27,841 nucleotides of DNA from an uncultured Collinsella sp. (GTDB lineage Bacteria > Actinomycetota > Coriobacteriia > Coriobacteriales > Coriobacteriaceae): the NCBI GenBank assembly GCA_937969105.1, contig CALBUZ010000140.1, positions 1 to 27,841 of the forward strand. Reading direction: 5' to 3'. Within the stretch, counting starts at the first letter, position 1. Every line of letters begins with the position of its first letter. Position numbers and translations under genes: made by a program. Below, one piece after another: positions 15,295 to 22,060 of this stretch. The notes beneath the pieces were generated by a model. The model had not been told where the DNA came from. It saw only the letters and a list, made by a program, of their open reading frames with translations, and did no database searches.

Positions 15295-16512
15295 ATGAAC
15301 AGTGACGCCAAGCTGCAAATCTTGATTGAGGCCTTGACTGCTGCCGGGGCTTCGGCATTGGCAATCGATGGGCATGGACGCGTGGCGATTTCGACCATGG
15401 ATGATGTCGCGCTCGAGCAAGATGTCGCGGCATTTGTCGCCGAGCGCCTGGGGCGCGTGGGCAGCGGCACGCGCCTGGTGATGGGGCATGCGGGAGGGCG
15501 CTTGAGCCTCACGGTGCGTCCGGTCGCCAAGGAATACGGCGCGCTTTGGGTGGTCGTGGTCCGCGAGGTGCACGGTGCGGCGGCGCACGCGGGTATTGAG
15601 TGGCTTAATGCAGATGAGGTCGAGGCGCGCTACGAGGCAAGCGCGTACGGCATTGTCGAGGGTGCCGCCGCGGTCGCTGGCCCCGTCTGCGAAAGCTATG
15701 CCCGCGGCGTGCCCCTCATGTTGGAGGGCGAGCTGGGTGCCGGCCAGGCAGAGATTGCAAAACGCCTCTATCTGGATGGGCCTTATGCTGACGAACCCTT
15801 TGTGTCCGTGGCACTTGACGAGCTCACAGATCGCGGCTGGCGCCATCTGCTCAAAAGCTCGGAATCGCCGCTGTTCCAGGCAAGGCTGACCCTTTGCATT
15901 GGCGGCTGGCATGCACTTTCGCCGCAGCGTCTGCGCGAGCTTGTCTCTACGATGACCGACACGGCGCTGGCCGCGCGTTGCCATGTGGTTCTGACGGCAA
16001 ACGATATGCCGGGCGGTGGCGAAAGCGATCAGGCCGCTTTTGTAACCGAGCGCTTGGCGTGCGCAGTAAGTGTGGCGCCTGCGATTGCCGAGCAGGGTGG
16101 CGCATCGAAAAAGGTTGCGCAGTATTTGTCATATCTGTCAGACGTCTTTGGAACTGCCGCTCCGAGTATGTCCGAGGAGGCTGCCTCGACGCTCAACGGC
16201 TATCGCTGGCCACGCAACTATCTGCAGCTTCGAGAGGTCTCGGAACGACTCTATATATTAGTAGGATCGGGTATGGCGGAGCGCGCGGTGGCGGAGGAGG
16301 TGCTCGCCCAGGAGGACGTCATCAAAACCGCGACCTTTGGCGCTCCGACGCTCGACAGCGACCTGTATATCCTGCGACCACTGGCCGATACCGAACGCGA
16401 CATCGCGCGGCTGGTCGTAGGCTACCTTCAGGGCAACCGGACCCGCGCTGCCGAGGTGCTGGGAATAAGCCGCACGACCCTGTGGCGCTTGCTGAAGGAC
16501 GACGACCGCTGA
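15295..16512 (+). CDS. Degenerate NtrC/PrpR-like regulator with Fis-type HTH
   Basis: A 405-residue protein. The middle (about 120-330) has the outline of a sigma-54-interacting AAA domain, but the Walker A position reads GELGAGQAEIAK, with Gln where the ATP-binding Lys is expected. No GAFTGA loop is seen. The segment after 320 (RWPRNYLQLREVSERL) matches the conserved WPGNxREL block. The C-terminus DIARLVVGYLQGNRTRAAEVLGISRTTLWRLLK is a Fis-type HTH. The protein therefore probably binds DNA without ATP-driven sigma-54 activation. The first 110 residues are a possible sensory part that I do not recognise. ATG 15295 follows AGGACGGGG. It heads a same-strand block of envelope genes and may regulate it. 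Confidence 0.7.
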   Translation: MNSDAKLQILIEALTAAGASALAIDGHGRVAISTMDDVALEQDVAAFVAERLGRVGSGTRLVMGHAGGRLSLTVRPVAKEYGALWVVVVREVHGAAAHAGIEWLNADEVEARYEASAYGIVEGAAAVAGPVCESYARGVPLMLEGELGAGQAEIAKRLYLDGPYADEPFVSVALDELTDRGWRHLLKSSESPLFQARLTLCIGGWHALSPQRLRELVSTMTDTALAARCHVVLTANDMPGGGESDQAAFVTERLACAVSVAPAIAEQGGASKKVAQYLSYLSDVFGTAAPSMSEEAASTLNGYRWPRNYLQLREVSERLYILVGSGMAERAVAEEVLAQEDVIKTATFGAPTLDSDLYILRPLADTERDIARLVVGYLQGNRTRAAEVLGISRTTLWRLLKDDDR

Positions 16513-16596
16513 GCGAGGCGCCCGTGACCGCGTGCGGCGCGTGTGCTACAGTCCAAAGCAGTAATGTTTCGATTGTGTTACGGCGTGCGGGGGCGT

Positions 16597-17181
16597 ATGG
16601 CGGAGACTTCAAAACCAAACCGGAATAGACGGAGTGCGGCTCCAGTTAACCGCCGCACGACGTCCCGGACGTGGGGCAAGCACGCGTCGGGGTTCGACGG
16701 TTCGTTCAAGCGCACCAAATACGGCTATCCTTCGGCAAGCGCTCGCTTGGCCATGCAGGCCGAGTCGTCGCTATGGGGGCGCAAGCGCGTGGTGGGCTCT
16801 AAGCTCAAGCATGACGGAACGCTGGGCTATATCAGCCGCGGTGCGGCTCGCCGCAGTGGGCTCAATCCTGCTGGCTGGCATCGTTATGTGCCGATTGCAG
16901 TTATTGTTGCGGTGATTGTGATCGCACTTGCCGCACTCGGCTACGCTGGCGGCGGTGTCGACCTGAGTGCGATGTTCAAGTCTGCTGAGCTCGCGCATGC
17001 CGGCACGGAGCTTGTCGAGGGCGCTCAGGCCCAGACGGGCGTGGCGCCCCAGCGCGGTATTGTTGCTGCTGCCGCAACGATCGCCGATGCCCAAAAGAGC
17101 GAGGATACGGACGGCGAGGTTAGCGAAACCAGTGCAAACGGCGTGGATTCGCAGGTCACGCCCGTAACACAAGGCCAATAA
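16597..17181 (+). CDS. Hypothetical single-pass membrane protein
   Basis: 194 residues, no family recognised. The first ~100 residues are very basic (Arg/Lys-rich, RRTTSRTWGKHASGFDGSFK), suggesting a cytoplasmic, possibly nucleic-acid- or membrane-contacting part. One hydrophobic helix follows (PIAVIVAVIVIALAALGY, about 109-126). The outer ~65 residues are Ala/Thr/Ser/Glu-rich and look disordered. ATG 16597 is preceded by GCGGGGGCG; an upstream in-frame ATG at 16543 lacks a clear site. It lies between the regulator and the SPATG surface protein on the same strand, so a role at the cell envelope is inferred from position and topology only. Confidence 0.6.
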   Translation: MAETSKPNRNRRSAAPVNRRTTSRTWGKHASGFDGSFKRTKYGYPSASARLAMQAESSLWGRKRVVGSKLKHDGTLGYISRGAARRSGLNPAGWHRYVPIAVIVAVIVIALAALGYAGGGVDLSAMFKSAELAHAGTELVEGAQAQTGVAPQRGIVAAAATIADAQKSEDTDGEVSETSANGVDSQVTPVTQGQ

Positions 17182-17288
17182 GTCACAGAACCATCACACC
17201 AAGTCGCTGTTTGGGGCCAATGAGTGAACAAAAAAGCAGCAATGTTGTTTCATATAGAGCTCATTAGTCGCAATTTATAAAAAAGGGC

Positions 17289-17294
17289 TATACT
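17289..17294 (+). promoter_or_regulatory. Likely -10 box of the surface protein gene
   Basis: TATACT at 17289-17294 lies in a locally AT-rich stretch (17221-17294), about 48 bases before ATG 17342. The -35 region (TAGTCG around 17265) is weak. GAGGAG acts as ribosome binding site. Confidence 0.5.
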
Positions 17295-17341
17295 ACTAGG
17301 CACTTAAAAGTCCACAAGCTGCAAGTTGAGGAGTACCTAAC

Positions 17342-17905
17342 ATGAAGAAGAGATTCATGGCAGCACTGAGCGTTCTCGCTCTTGCCCTGGCTTTGCCCGT
17401 GGCTGCTTTCGCCGCCCCGAGCCCTGCCAACACCACCGCCACCGGCGCCAACAACGTGACCGCCAGCGTTAACAACGCTAACGTCAAGGTTGAGTCCACC
17501 ACCGCTATCGCCGAGGGTACCCCCGCCGGCGCCAACGTGGTTGCTTCCTTCGAGATTACCGAGACCGTTGCGGGCACTGTCTCTGAGTCCAACCCGCTGA
17601 CTGTCACCTTCACCCTTGGCAAGGCCTACGCCGGCGCCAAGGTCACCGTCTATGTCCATCACAACGACCAGACTAATGACGTCCTGAACCTCACCGCTGA
17701 CAACAACGGCAATGTTACTTTTAAGGTCACCAAGCTCTCCACCTACACCATCGTGGCTGAGAAGACCGCTGCTGGTGCCGCTACCACCGACAACGGTGCT
17801 AAGTCCCCGGCTACCGGCGTGAACACCACCGCCGTCGCTGCCGTGGCTGCTGTTGCCGCTGCTGGCGCTGCCTGCGCTTTTGTTGCTCTTCGCAAGAACA
17901 ACTAG
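17342..17905 (+). CDS. Secreted surface protein with SPATG sortase signal
   Basis: 187 residues. An N-terminal signal peptide MKKRFMAALSVLALALALPVAAFA is likely cut at AFA-AP. The mature domain (about 25-140) is Thr/Asn/Val-rich and looks like a beta-sandwich, with VTFTLGKAYAGAKVTVYVHH and DNNGNVTFKVTKLSTYTIV. The C-terminus has the sorting plan: SPATG (near 158-162), a hydrophobic Ala/Val helix, then RKNN. SPxTG is a variant of LPxTG; Clostridioides difficile sortase B is known to use (S/P)PxTG, and a class B sortase follows here. Codon use is strikingly uniform (GCC/GCT, ACC, AAC, AAG), suggesting very high expression. GAGGAG precedes the ATG and a strong terminator follows. Ligand or function unknown. 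Confidence 0.8.
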   Translation: MKKRFMAALSVLALALALPVAAFAAPSPANTTATGANNVTASVNNANVKVESTTAIAEGTPAGANVVASFEITETVAGTVSESNPLTVTFTLGKAYAGAKVTVYVHHNDQTNDVLNLTADNNGNVTFKVTKLSTYTIVAEKTAAGAATTDNGAKSPATGVNTTAVAAVAAVAAAGAACAFVALRKNN

Positions 17906-17934
17906 CACACACACGGTTTCAACCGTAAGATTTG

Positions 17935-17964
17935 AGGACCCGTACTTGTGCGGGTCCTTTTTTT
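17935..17964 (+). terminator. Intrinsic terminator after the surface protein
   Basis: AGGACCCG (17935-17942) and CGGGTCCT (17951-17958) with an 8-base loop and seven T. It separates the abundant surface protein transcript from the sortase, perhaps with partial read-through. Confidence 0.92.
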
Positions 17965-17991
17965 GGCCGATTTACAGGGTAAGGGAACACC

Positions 17992-18810
17992 ATGGCACAG
18001 CAGCCGCAGGGCAAGCATATGGAAGTTAAGCATATGGGCGACTCGGACAAAAAGCGTCGCGCCACGATACTCAAGGGCGTTTTCGTAGTGTTGTTACTGG
18101 TCGCAGTCGGCTGCGGTGGCTACGTGCTCTATATGAATCATCTAGAGCAGCAGCGCGCCGAGGAGATGAGTGCAACAGGCAAGCCCGCCACGAAGGTCGA
18201 ATCAAAGGGCAAGGAGCTGCCGGACAACCCCATCGACTTCGCTCCGCTCATTCAAGAGAATGCCGATATCTATGCGTGGCTCTACATTCCGGGTGCGGAT
18301 ATCAACACGCCCTTGCTGCAGAGCACAACGGACGACCTGTTTTATCTGGACCACGACAAGGACGGCAAGTACGACCCCTACGGCACAGCGTTTAGTCAGA
18401 TGGCAAACGCGCGCGACTTTAGCGATCCCGTCACGGTGATCTACGGCCATGTGAACGGCGGTGTGTTCCACAACTTGCATAACTTTGAGGACGCGGACTT
18501 CTTTAACGAGAACGGCGAGTTCTATATCTATACGCCGGGCCATATTCTGACGTACAAGATTGTCTCGGCCTATCAATATGACGACCGCCACATTCTCAAC
18601 TCGTTTAACTTTGCCGACCCTGCCGTGCGCCAGGACTACTTTAATTCGGTCTGTAATCCGGACGCATTGCTCAAAAATGTACGCGACGGCGTGACACTTG
18701 ATGCAGATAGTAAGATTGTGCAGTTGAGCACCTGCATGCTCGATGGCTCGCAGGGTAACTCGCGCTATATTGTGAGCGGTGTGTTAACAAGCGACCAGGA
18801 GACAAAATAG
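17992..18810 (+). CDS. Class B sortase
   Basis: A 272-residue membrane-anchored cysteine transpeptidase that cuts sorting signals and links proteins to peptidoglycan. One N-terminal helix (about 27-48) anchors it with the catalytic domain outside. The class B signature is clear: NPIDFAPLIQENADIYAWLYIPG, then VIYGHVNGGVFHNL with His153, QLSTCMLDG with Cys248 and GNSRYIVSG with Arg258. The extra helix region expected of class B enzymes is present between the His and Cys strands. AAGGGAA precedes ATG 17992. Its neighbour carries an SPATG signal and is the obvious substrate. The next gene starts two bases after the stop, so sortase and LCP protein are co-transcribed. Confidence 0.92.
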   Translation: MAQQPQGKHMEVKHMGDSDKKRRATILKGVFVVLLLVAVGCGGYVLYMNHLEQQRAEEMSATGKPATKVESKGKELPDNPIDFAPLIQENADIYAWLYIPGADINTPLLQSTTDDLFYLDHDKDGKYDPYGTAFSQMANARDFSDPVTVIYGHVNGGVFHNLHNFEDADFFNENGEFYIYTPGHILTYKIVSAYQYDDRHILNSFNFADPAVRQDYFNSVCNPDALLKNVRDGVTLDADSKIVQLSTCMLDGSQGNSRYIVSGVLTSDQETK

Positions 18811-18812
18811 TC

Positions 18813-20090
18813 ATGAACCCCCGTGGCAAGCACTTTATCGATGCGGTGGATCCCGACGAAAATCAAGTAAACAATCCCGAGCAGCAGGTTCAGGATGCGG
18901 CGGAGCCTGTCGAGCCCCAATGGGAGACTAAAGGCACTCCGACACCTCAACCTGACGAAAAATCCCAGGGCGAGGCCGAGGCTCCGTCTGACGCATCGGC
19001 AAAGACCGATGAAGCTGCGGCGCAACCTGTTGATGAGGCAGAGTGGCCTTCGCTTGATGAGGCGGGACCTCAGCGTCGTCGACGCTCCAAAGAGTCGATT
19101 AAGCGCATCAAGCGCCGCCGCCGTATCCGCACGCTGCTGATCGTGCTGCTCGTGATTGGTGCGGTTGCTACTGCCAGCTGGGGCTTTGTGAATCACAGCA
19201 TGAACCAAGGCAAAAAGAAGATTGAGGAAAAGACCGAAAAGGTCATTAAGGCCAAGGGCGACACCATTACCTATAACGGCAAGAAGTATGCGCTCAACAA
19301 GCATATGGCCACGGTGGCGTTTATCGGCTTTGACGGCCGCGATAACGATGACGGCACCCAAAAGGGCCAGTCCGATACCGTGATGGTCGTAGCGCTTAAT
19401 ACCGACACGGGTGAGGCTCGCGGCATTATCATCCCGCGTGACAGCATGGTTGCCGTAGATACGTATTCCAATGGTTCGTTTGCCGGCCAGGTGACCGAGC
19501 AGCTGTGCTTGCAGTTTGCCTATGGCACCGATGGCGACAACTCATCGGCGCTGACGGCCGCCGCTGCCTCGCGCGTGCTCGATAACATTCCGGTCGACTA
19601 TTACTACACGCTCAATATCGAGGGCGTGGCTCCCATTAATGACTCCATCGGCGGCGTGACGCTGGTGCCTACGCAGACTGTGCCGGGCACGTCGGTTGTC
19701 GAGGGCCAGGAGACCACGCTGTTTGGCAAAACGGCCGAAAAGTATGTGCAGTGGCGCGACACAACGAATCTGACGTCTTCGCTGGATCGTACAGCGCGCC
19801 AGGTAAGCTACGTGCAGGCGTTTGCATCGAAGGTGCTCAGCAGTGCCAAGAGCAACCCCGCCATGCTCATCAGCCTGTATCAGGCCATGGGCGACTATAC
19901 GTGGACCAATTTGGGTCTCGATGAGTTCAGCTATCTGGCGACCACGATGCTCGAGCACGGCCTGACTTCGTTTGATGTCGTGACGCTGCAGGGCACCATG
20001 CAGCAGGGCGACACCTTCGCCGAGTTCTATCTGGACCAGGACAACGTAAAGCAAACGGTCGTCGACACCTTCTATCATCCCGTTAATTAG
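18813..20090 (+). CDS. LytR-CpsA-Psr (LCP) family protein
   Basis: 425 residues. A long acidic, Pro/Glu-rich cytoplasmic N-terminus (1-85) precedes a basic patch (88-104), one helix (107-125) and the extracellular LCP domain. LCP enzymes transfer lipid-linked wall polymers to peptidoglycan. The domain shows VAFIGFDGRDND, GQSDTVMVVAL (family RxDTMMV), IIIPRDSMV (family IPRDT) and DRTARQVSYVQAF, giving the Asp and Arg residues that hold the pyrophosphate lipid. GGAG before ATG 18813 overlaps the sortase end. Together they form a two-gene wall-assembly unit. The long charged cytoplasmic tail is a possible site of regulation. Confidence 0.88.
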   Translation: MNPRGKHFIDAVDPDENQVNNPEQQVQDAAEPVEPQWETKGTPTPQPDEKSQGEAEAPSDASAKTDEAAAQPVDEAEWPSLDEAGPQRRRRSKESIKRIKRRRRIRTLLIVLLVIGAVATASWGFVNHSMNQGKKKIEEKTEKVIKAKGDTITYNGKKYALNKHMATVAFIGFDGRDNDDGTQKGQSDTVMVVALNTDTGEARGIIIPRDSMVAVDTYSNGSFAGQVTEQLCLQFAYGTDGDNSSALTAAAASRVLDNIPVDYYYTLNIEGVAPINDSIGGVTLVPTQTVPGTSVVEGQETTLFGKTAEKYVQWRDTTNLTSSLDRTARQVSYVQAFASKVLSSAKSNPAMLISLYQAMGDYTWTNLGLDEFSYLATTMLEHGLTSFDVVTLQGTMQQGDTFAEFYLDQDNVKQTVVDTFYHPVN

Positions 20091-20097
20091 CTACCCA

Positions 20098-20138
20098 GGT
20101 GCCGGATGCCAACAGTGGCTCACTCGATGTCAGGCACC
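20098..20138 (+). repeat. GGTGCC...GGCACC inverted repeat
   Basis: GGTGCC (20098-20103) and GGCACC (20133-20138) flank 29 bases just after the LCP stop codon. There is no T-run. Possibly an mRNA 3'-end hairpin or another member of the local intergenic repeat families. Confidence 0.35.
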
Positions 20139-20164
20139 AAAAGCGAGCGGGCCGCATTTGCGCC

Positions 20165-20229
20165 AAGGTGACGTGAAATGAGAGGGCGCTGACCTTCTGG
20201 TCGCGCCCTCGAAATTGAACGTCAGATTG
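20165..20229 (+). repeat. Dispersed repeat C, copy 2
   Basis: A 65-base element about 89% identical to 7755-7819. The central hairpin is AGGGCGC-TGACC-loop-GGTC-GCGCCCT. The outer pair A-T replaces C-G in copy 1, a compensatory change that supports the stem. It lies downstream of the 3' end of the nitroreductase gene. Confidence 0.8.
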
Positions 20230-20259
20230 GCGTGAATGCGGCTCGCGCAGCGTCAACGG

Positions 20260-20286
20260 GTCCGCCGTTCGTTAGAACGGCGGAAC
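20260..20286 (-). terminator. Hairpin at the end of the nitroreductase gene
   Basis: GTCCGCCGTTC (20260-20270) pairs with GAACGGCGGAAC (20275-20286), with the stop codon in the loop. There is no T-run. It resembles the arrangement at the larE end. Confidence 0.5.
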
Positions 20287-20799
20287 ATACACGACGTTGT
20301 CGCGGCGCGGCTTTGCCTCGGGAAGCGTGCCCTCGGCGTAGCCCAGAATGCAGTTGCCCACACCGCGTAGGCTTCCGTCGGCGGGCAGACCCCACTTGGC
20401 CAGCAGTTCCAGTCCCTCGGGTGAGTCAAAGACCTCGTGCGCGCGGTGGATCCAGCACGAATCAACGCCCAGCGCATAGGCTGCGTTGAGCAGGTTGCCC
20501 ATGGCGAGCGAGCCGTCTTCCAGGTGCGTGGGCGCGCTGCGGTCGACGAGCACCACCACAACGGTCTTGGCGCCGTAGAAGGGATCTCCCTCGCTGCCCA
20601 TAACTTGGGCGTTGAGCTGCGAGAGGCGCTCGACGGTTGCGGGGTCGGTGACGGCGACGAACGTGACCGGCTGGCGTCCCATGCCGCTCGGCGCGTACTG
20701 GCCGGCTTCGATAATGCGTGCGAGCTTCTCGGCCTCGACAGGGCGATCGCTGTATTTGCGGCAGCTGCGGCGGTGGATGAGCGCTTCGATGGTCTCCAT
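20272..20799 (-). CDS. Nitroreductase family protein (FMN-dependent)
   Basis: A 175-residue flavin oxidoreductase of the nitroreductase fold. HRRSCRKYSDRPVE near the N-terminus carries the Arg residues that hold the FMN phosphate. APSGMGRQPVTFVAV and the later GDPFYGAKTVVVV and SLAMGNLLNAAYALGVDSCW are family blocks; GNCILGYAEG precedes the C-terminal strand. These enzymes use NAD(P)H to reduce nitroaromatics, quinones or other acceptors; the natural substrate is not predictable. ATG 20799 is fixed by AGGAGG just upstream, although the frame is open further. It may act as a homodimer. It is convergent with the LCP operon and flanked by repeat C. Confidence 0.88.
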   Translation of the reverse strand: METIEALIHRRSCRKYSDRPVEAEKLARIIEAGQYAPSGMGRQPVTFVAVTDPATVERLSQLNAQVMGSEGDPFYGAKTVVVVLVDRSAPTHLEDGSLAMGNLLNAAYALGVDSCWIHRAHEVFDSPEGLELLAKWGLPADGSLRGVGNCILGYAEGTLPEAKPRRDNVVYVPPF

Positions 20800-21090
20800 G
20801 GGTCCTCCTGACGTTGGTTTCGATGTCTCGTTCTTACCCGCCGAACCAAAACCGTAATCGCGCAGCCGGCCCCAAACAATGCAAGCTACCAAGTGGAAAA
20901 GTTGGTTTGCATAAAACTTCAGCCAGAATGTGACAAACCGGTGGGATGGTTAAACGTTTTATCCCGTCTACCCTGCGGTTTTTTACCACTTGCCTAAATG
21001 ATGCGCGCATAAGCTCTGATAAAGGTTTTACTAAAGGAGTACCAACGTTTATCAACGCGCCATGGTGGCGCCGGGCCAGGAGGTAACATC
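20800..21090. promoter_or_regulatory. Divergent region before the 96-aa protein
   Basis: 291 bases without a gene. It holds the nitroreductase ribosome binding site and promoter on the minus strand and the leader of the next plus-strand gene. TTGCCT at 20990 is a possible -35 box without a clear -10. AGGAGGTAA sits before ATG 21091. Confidence 0.35.
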
Positions 21091-21381
21091 ATGTTCCAGG
21101 CTGGAGATGTCGTCGAGACCGACTTCGAAGGATTTCTGAAGCTGCTGCGTTCCAAGACGCGCGCTTTCGTGTCGATCAACGACCACGAGTACTACATCAC
21201 GCACACCGATGGCTATTGGCGTGTTCAGGATTGCGAGGCCCTCAACGATAAGGGCCACTTTACTGACTGCTCCGAGCTGGTCAACACGGTCTGCGAGGTC
21301 GTCGAACTGCCGTGGATCTGCGGCAAGAGCCTGCACGACAGTTTCTCGGGCGCCACGGTCTACGAGGCCGTCGCTGCGTAA
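21091..21381 (+). CDS. Conserved-looking small protein, unknown function
   Basis: 96 residues, acidic, no signal peptide or membrane helix. The sequence MFQAGDVVETDFEGFLKLLR then FVSINDHEYYITHTDGYWRVQ suggests a compact alpha-beta fold with several aromatic and His residues and four Cys (in DCEAL, TDCSEL, NTVCEV and WICGKS). The Cys spacing does not form a CxxC zinc site. A strong AGGAGG ribosome binding site and a perfect terminator show a real single-gene unit. I do not recognise the family. Confidence 0.75.
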   Translation: MFQAGDVVETDFEGFLKLLRSKTRAFVSINDHEYYITHTDGYWRVQDCEALNDKGHFTDCSELVNTVCEVVELPWICGKSLHDSFSGATVYEAVAA

Positions 21382-21407
21382 CAGCCAACAATCGATATTC
21401 TCTCGCA

Positions 21408-21443
21408 ACCGCCGGCGCCGCCCCCGCGCCGGCGGTCTTTTTT
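21408..21443 (+). terminator. Intrinsic terminator after the 96-aa protein gene
   Basis: ACCGCCGGCG (21408-21417) and CGCCGGCGGT (21427-21436), then a T-run to 21443. Confidence 0.92.
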
Positions 21444-21485
21444 GTCGATATGTTGTTATGGGTCGCACGTCTTGCACGGCCGCCC

Positions 21486-21514
21486 TTGACGATAGTCAAA
21501 ACTCGGACTAACCT
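21486..21514 (+). promoter_or_regulatory. Promoter of the marR-ABC operon
   Basis: TTGACG (21486-21491) and TAACCT (21509-21514) are 17 bases apart. The first palindromic operator fills the spacer, so bound repressor would block polymerase. Confidence 0.65.
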
Positions 21515-21543
21515 AAAACCCTAATTAGTCAAAACTCGGACTA
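21493..21543 (+). promoter_or_regulatory. Twin MarR operators
   Basis: The same 18-base sequence occurs at 21493-21510 and 21526-21543. Each is a palindrome TAGTC-N8-GACTA with an identical spacer. The centres are 33 bases apart, about three helical turns, so both face the same side of the DNA. One covers the promoter spacer and the other lies just before ATG 21548. MarR-type dimers bind such sites; autoregulation is the natural reading. Confidence 0.8.
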
Positions 21544-21547
21544 TCGA

Positions 21548-22060
21548 ATGGCGGGAGAGATGAATAGTGCAGTTAGCCTGGTCGATTTCGACCGGATGTT
21601 CAACGGGCTTGACCGTATCTATTCGGAGTTCGCGCGCACCTGCGGTCTTTCGGACTGCGCCTACTGGATGCTCGTCGACACGAGTGCAGCGGGCGGAAGC
21701 GTTGCCGTGAGTCGGCTGACGAGTGAATGGTTCTACAGCAAACAGACCATCAATTCGGCGATCAAGACGCTTAGGGCGCGAGGGCTTGCGACGTTGGAGT
21801 TTGCCGAGGGTAGTCGTAAGAACAAGGTTGTGCGACTGACCGAAGAAGGCATGCAGTTTGCCAAGCGCTACGCGTTGCCGGCGCAAAAAGCCGAGCAACA
21901 GGCATTCGAGGCGCTCGAGCCGTGGGAACAGCGCGAGATCATGCGCTTGGTCGGTAAGTTCTCCCATGTTCTTAACGAAGAGTGCGAGGCATTTAAACGG
22001 CAAGTGGCCGTCGAGGACGAGGCTGACGATAAGGGCGAGGGGGAGACATGCGACTCTTAA
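21548..22060 (+). CDS. MarR-family transcriptional regulator
   Basis: 170 residues with the winged-helix plan of the MarR family: a dimer helix at the N-terminus, CGLSDCAYWMLVDT, the recognition region VAVSRLTSEWFYSKQTINSAIKTL, and a basic wing (FAEGSRKNKVVRLTEEG). Long C-terminal helices complete the dimer interface. It probably represses its own operon and releases DNA on binding a toxic ligand or substrate of the exporter. The start at 21548 has no obvious Shine-Dalgarno; an alternative ATG at 21560 has GGGAG too close. The stop overlaps the next start by 13 bases. Confidence 0.88.
   Translation: MAGEMNSAVSLVDFDRMFNGLDRIYSEFARTCGLSDCAYWMLVDTSAAGGSVAVSRLTSEWFYSKQTINSAIKTLRARGLATLEFAEGSRKNKVVRLTEEGMQFAKRYALPAQKAEQQAFEALEPWEQREIMRLVGKFSHVLNEECEAFKRQVAVEDEADDKGEGETCDS

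Noticed and set aside
16543..16596. Longer N-terminus for the single-pass membrane protein
   Set aside because: The ATG at 16543 has no ribosome binding site, while ATG 16597 is preceded by a G-rich site.
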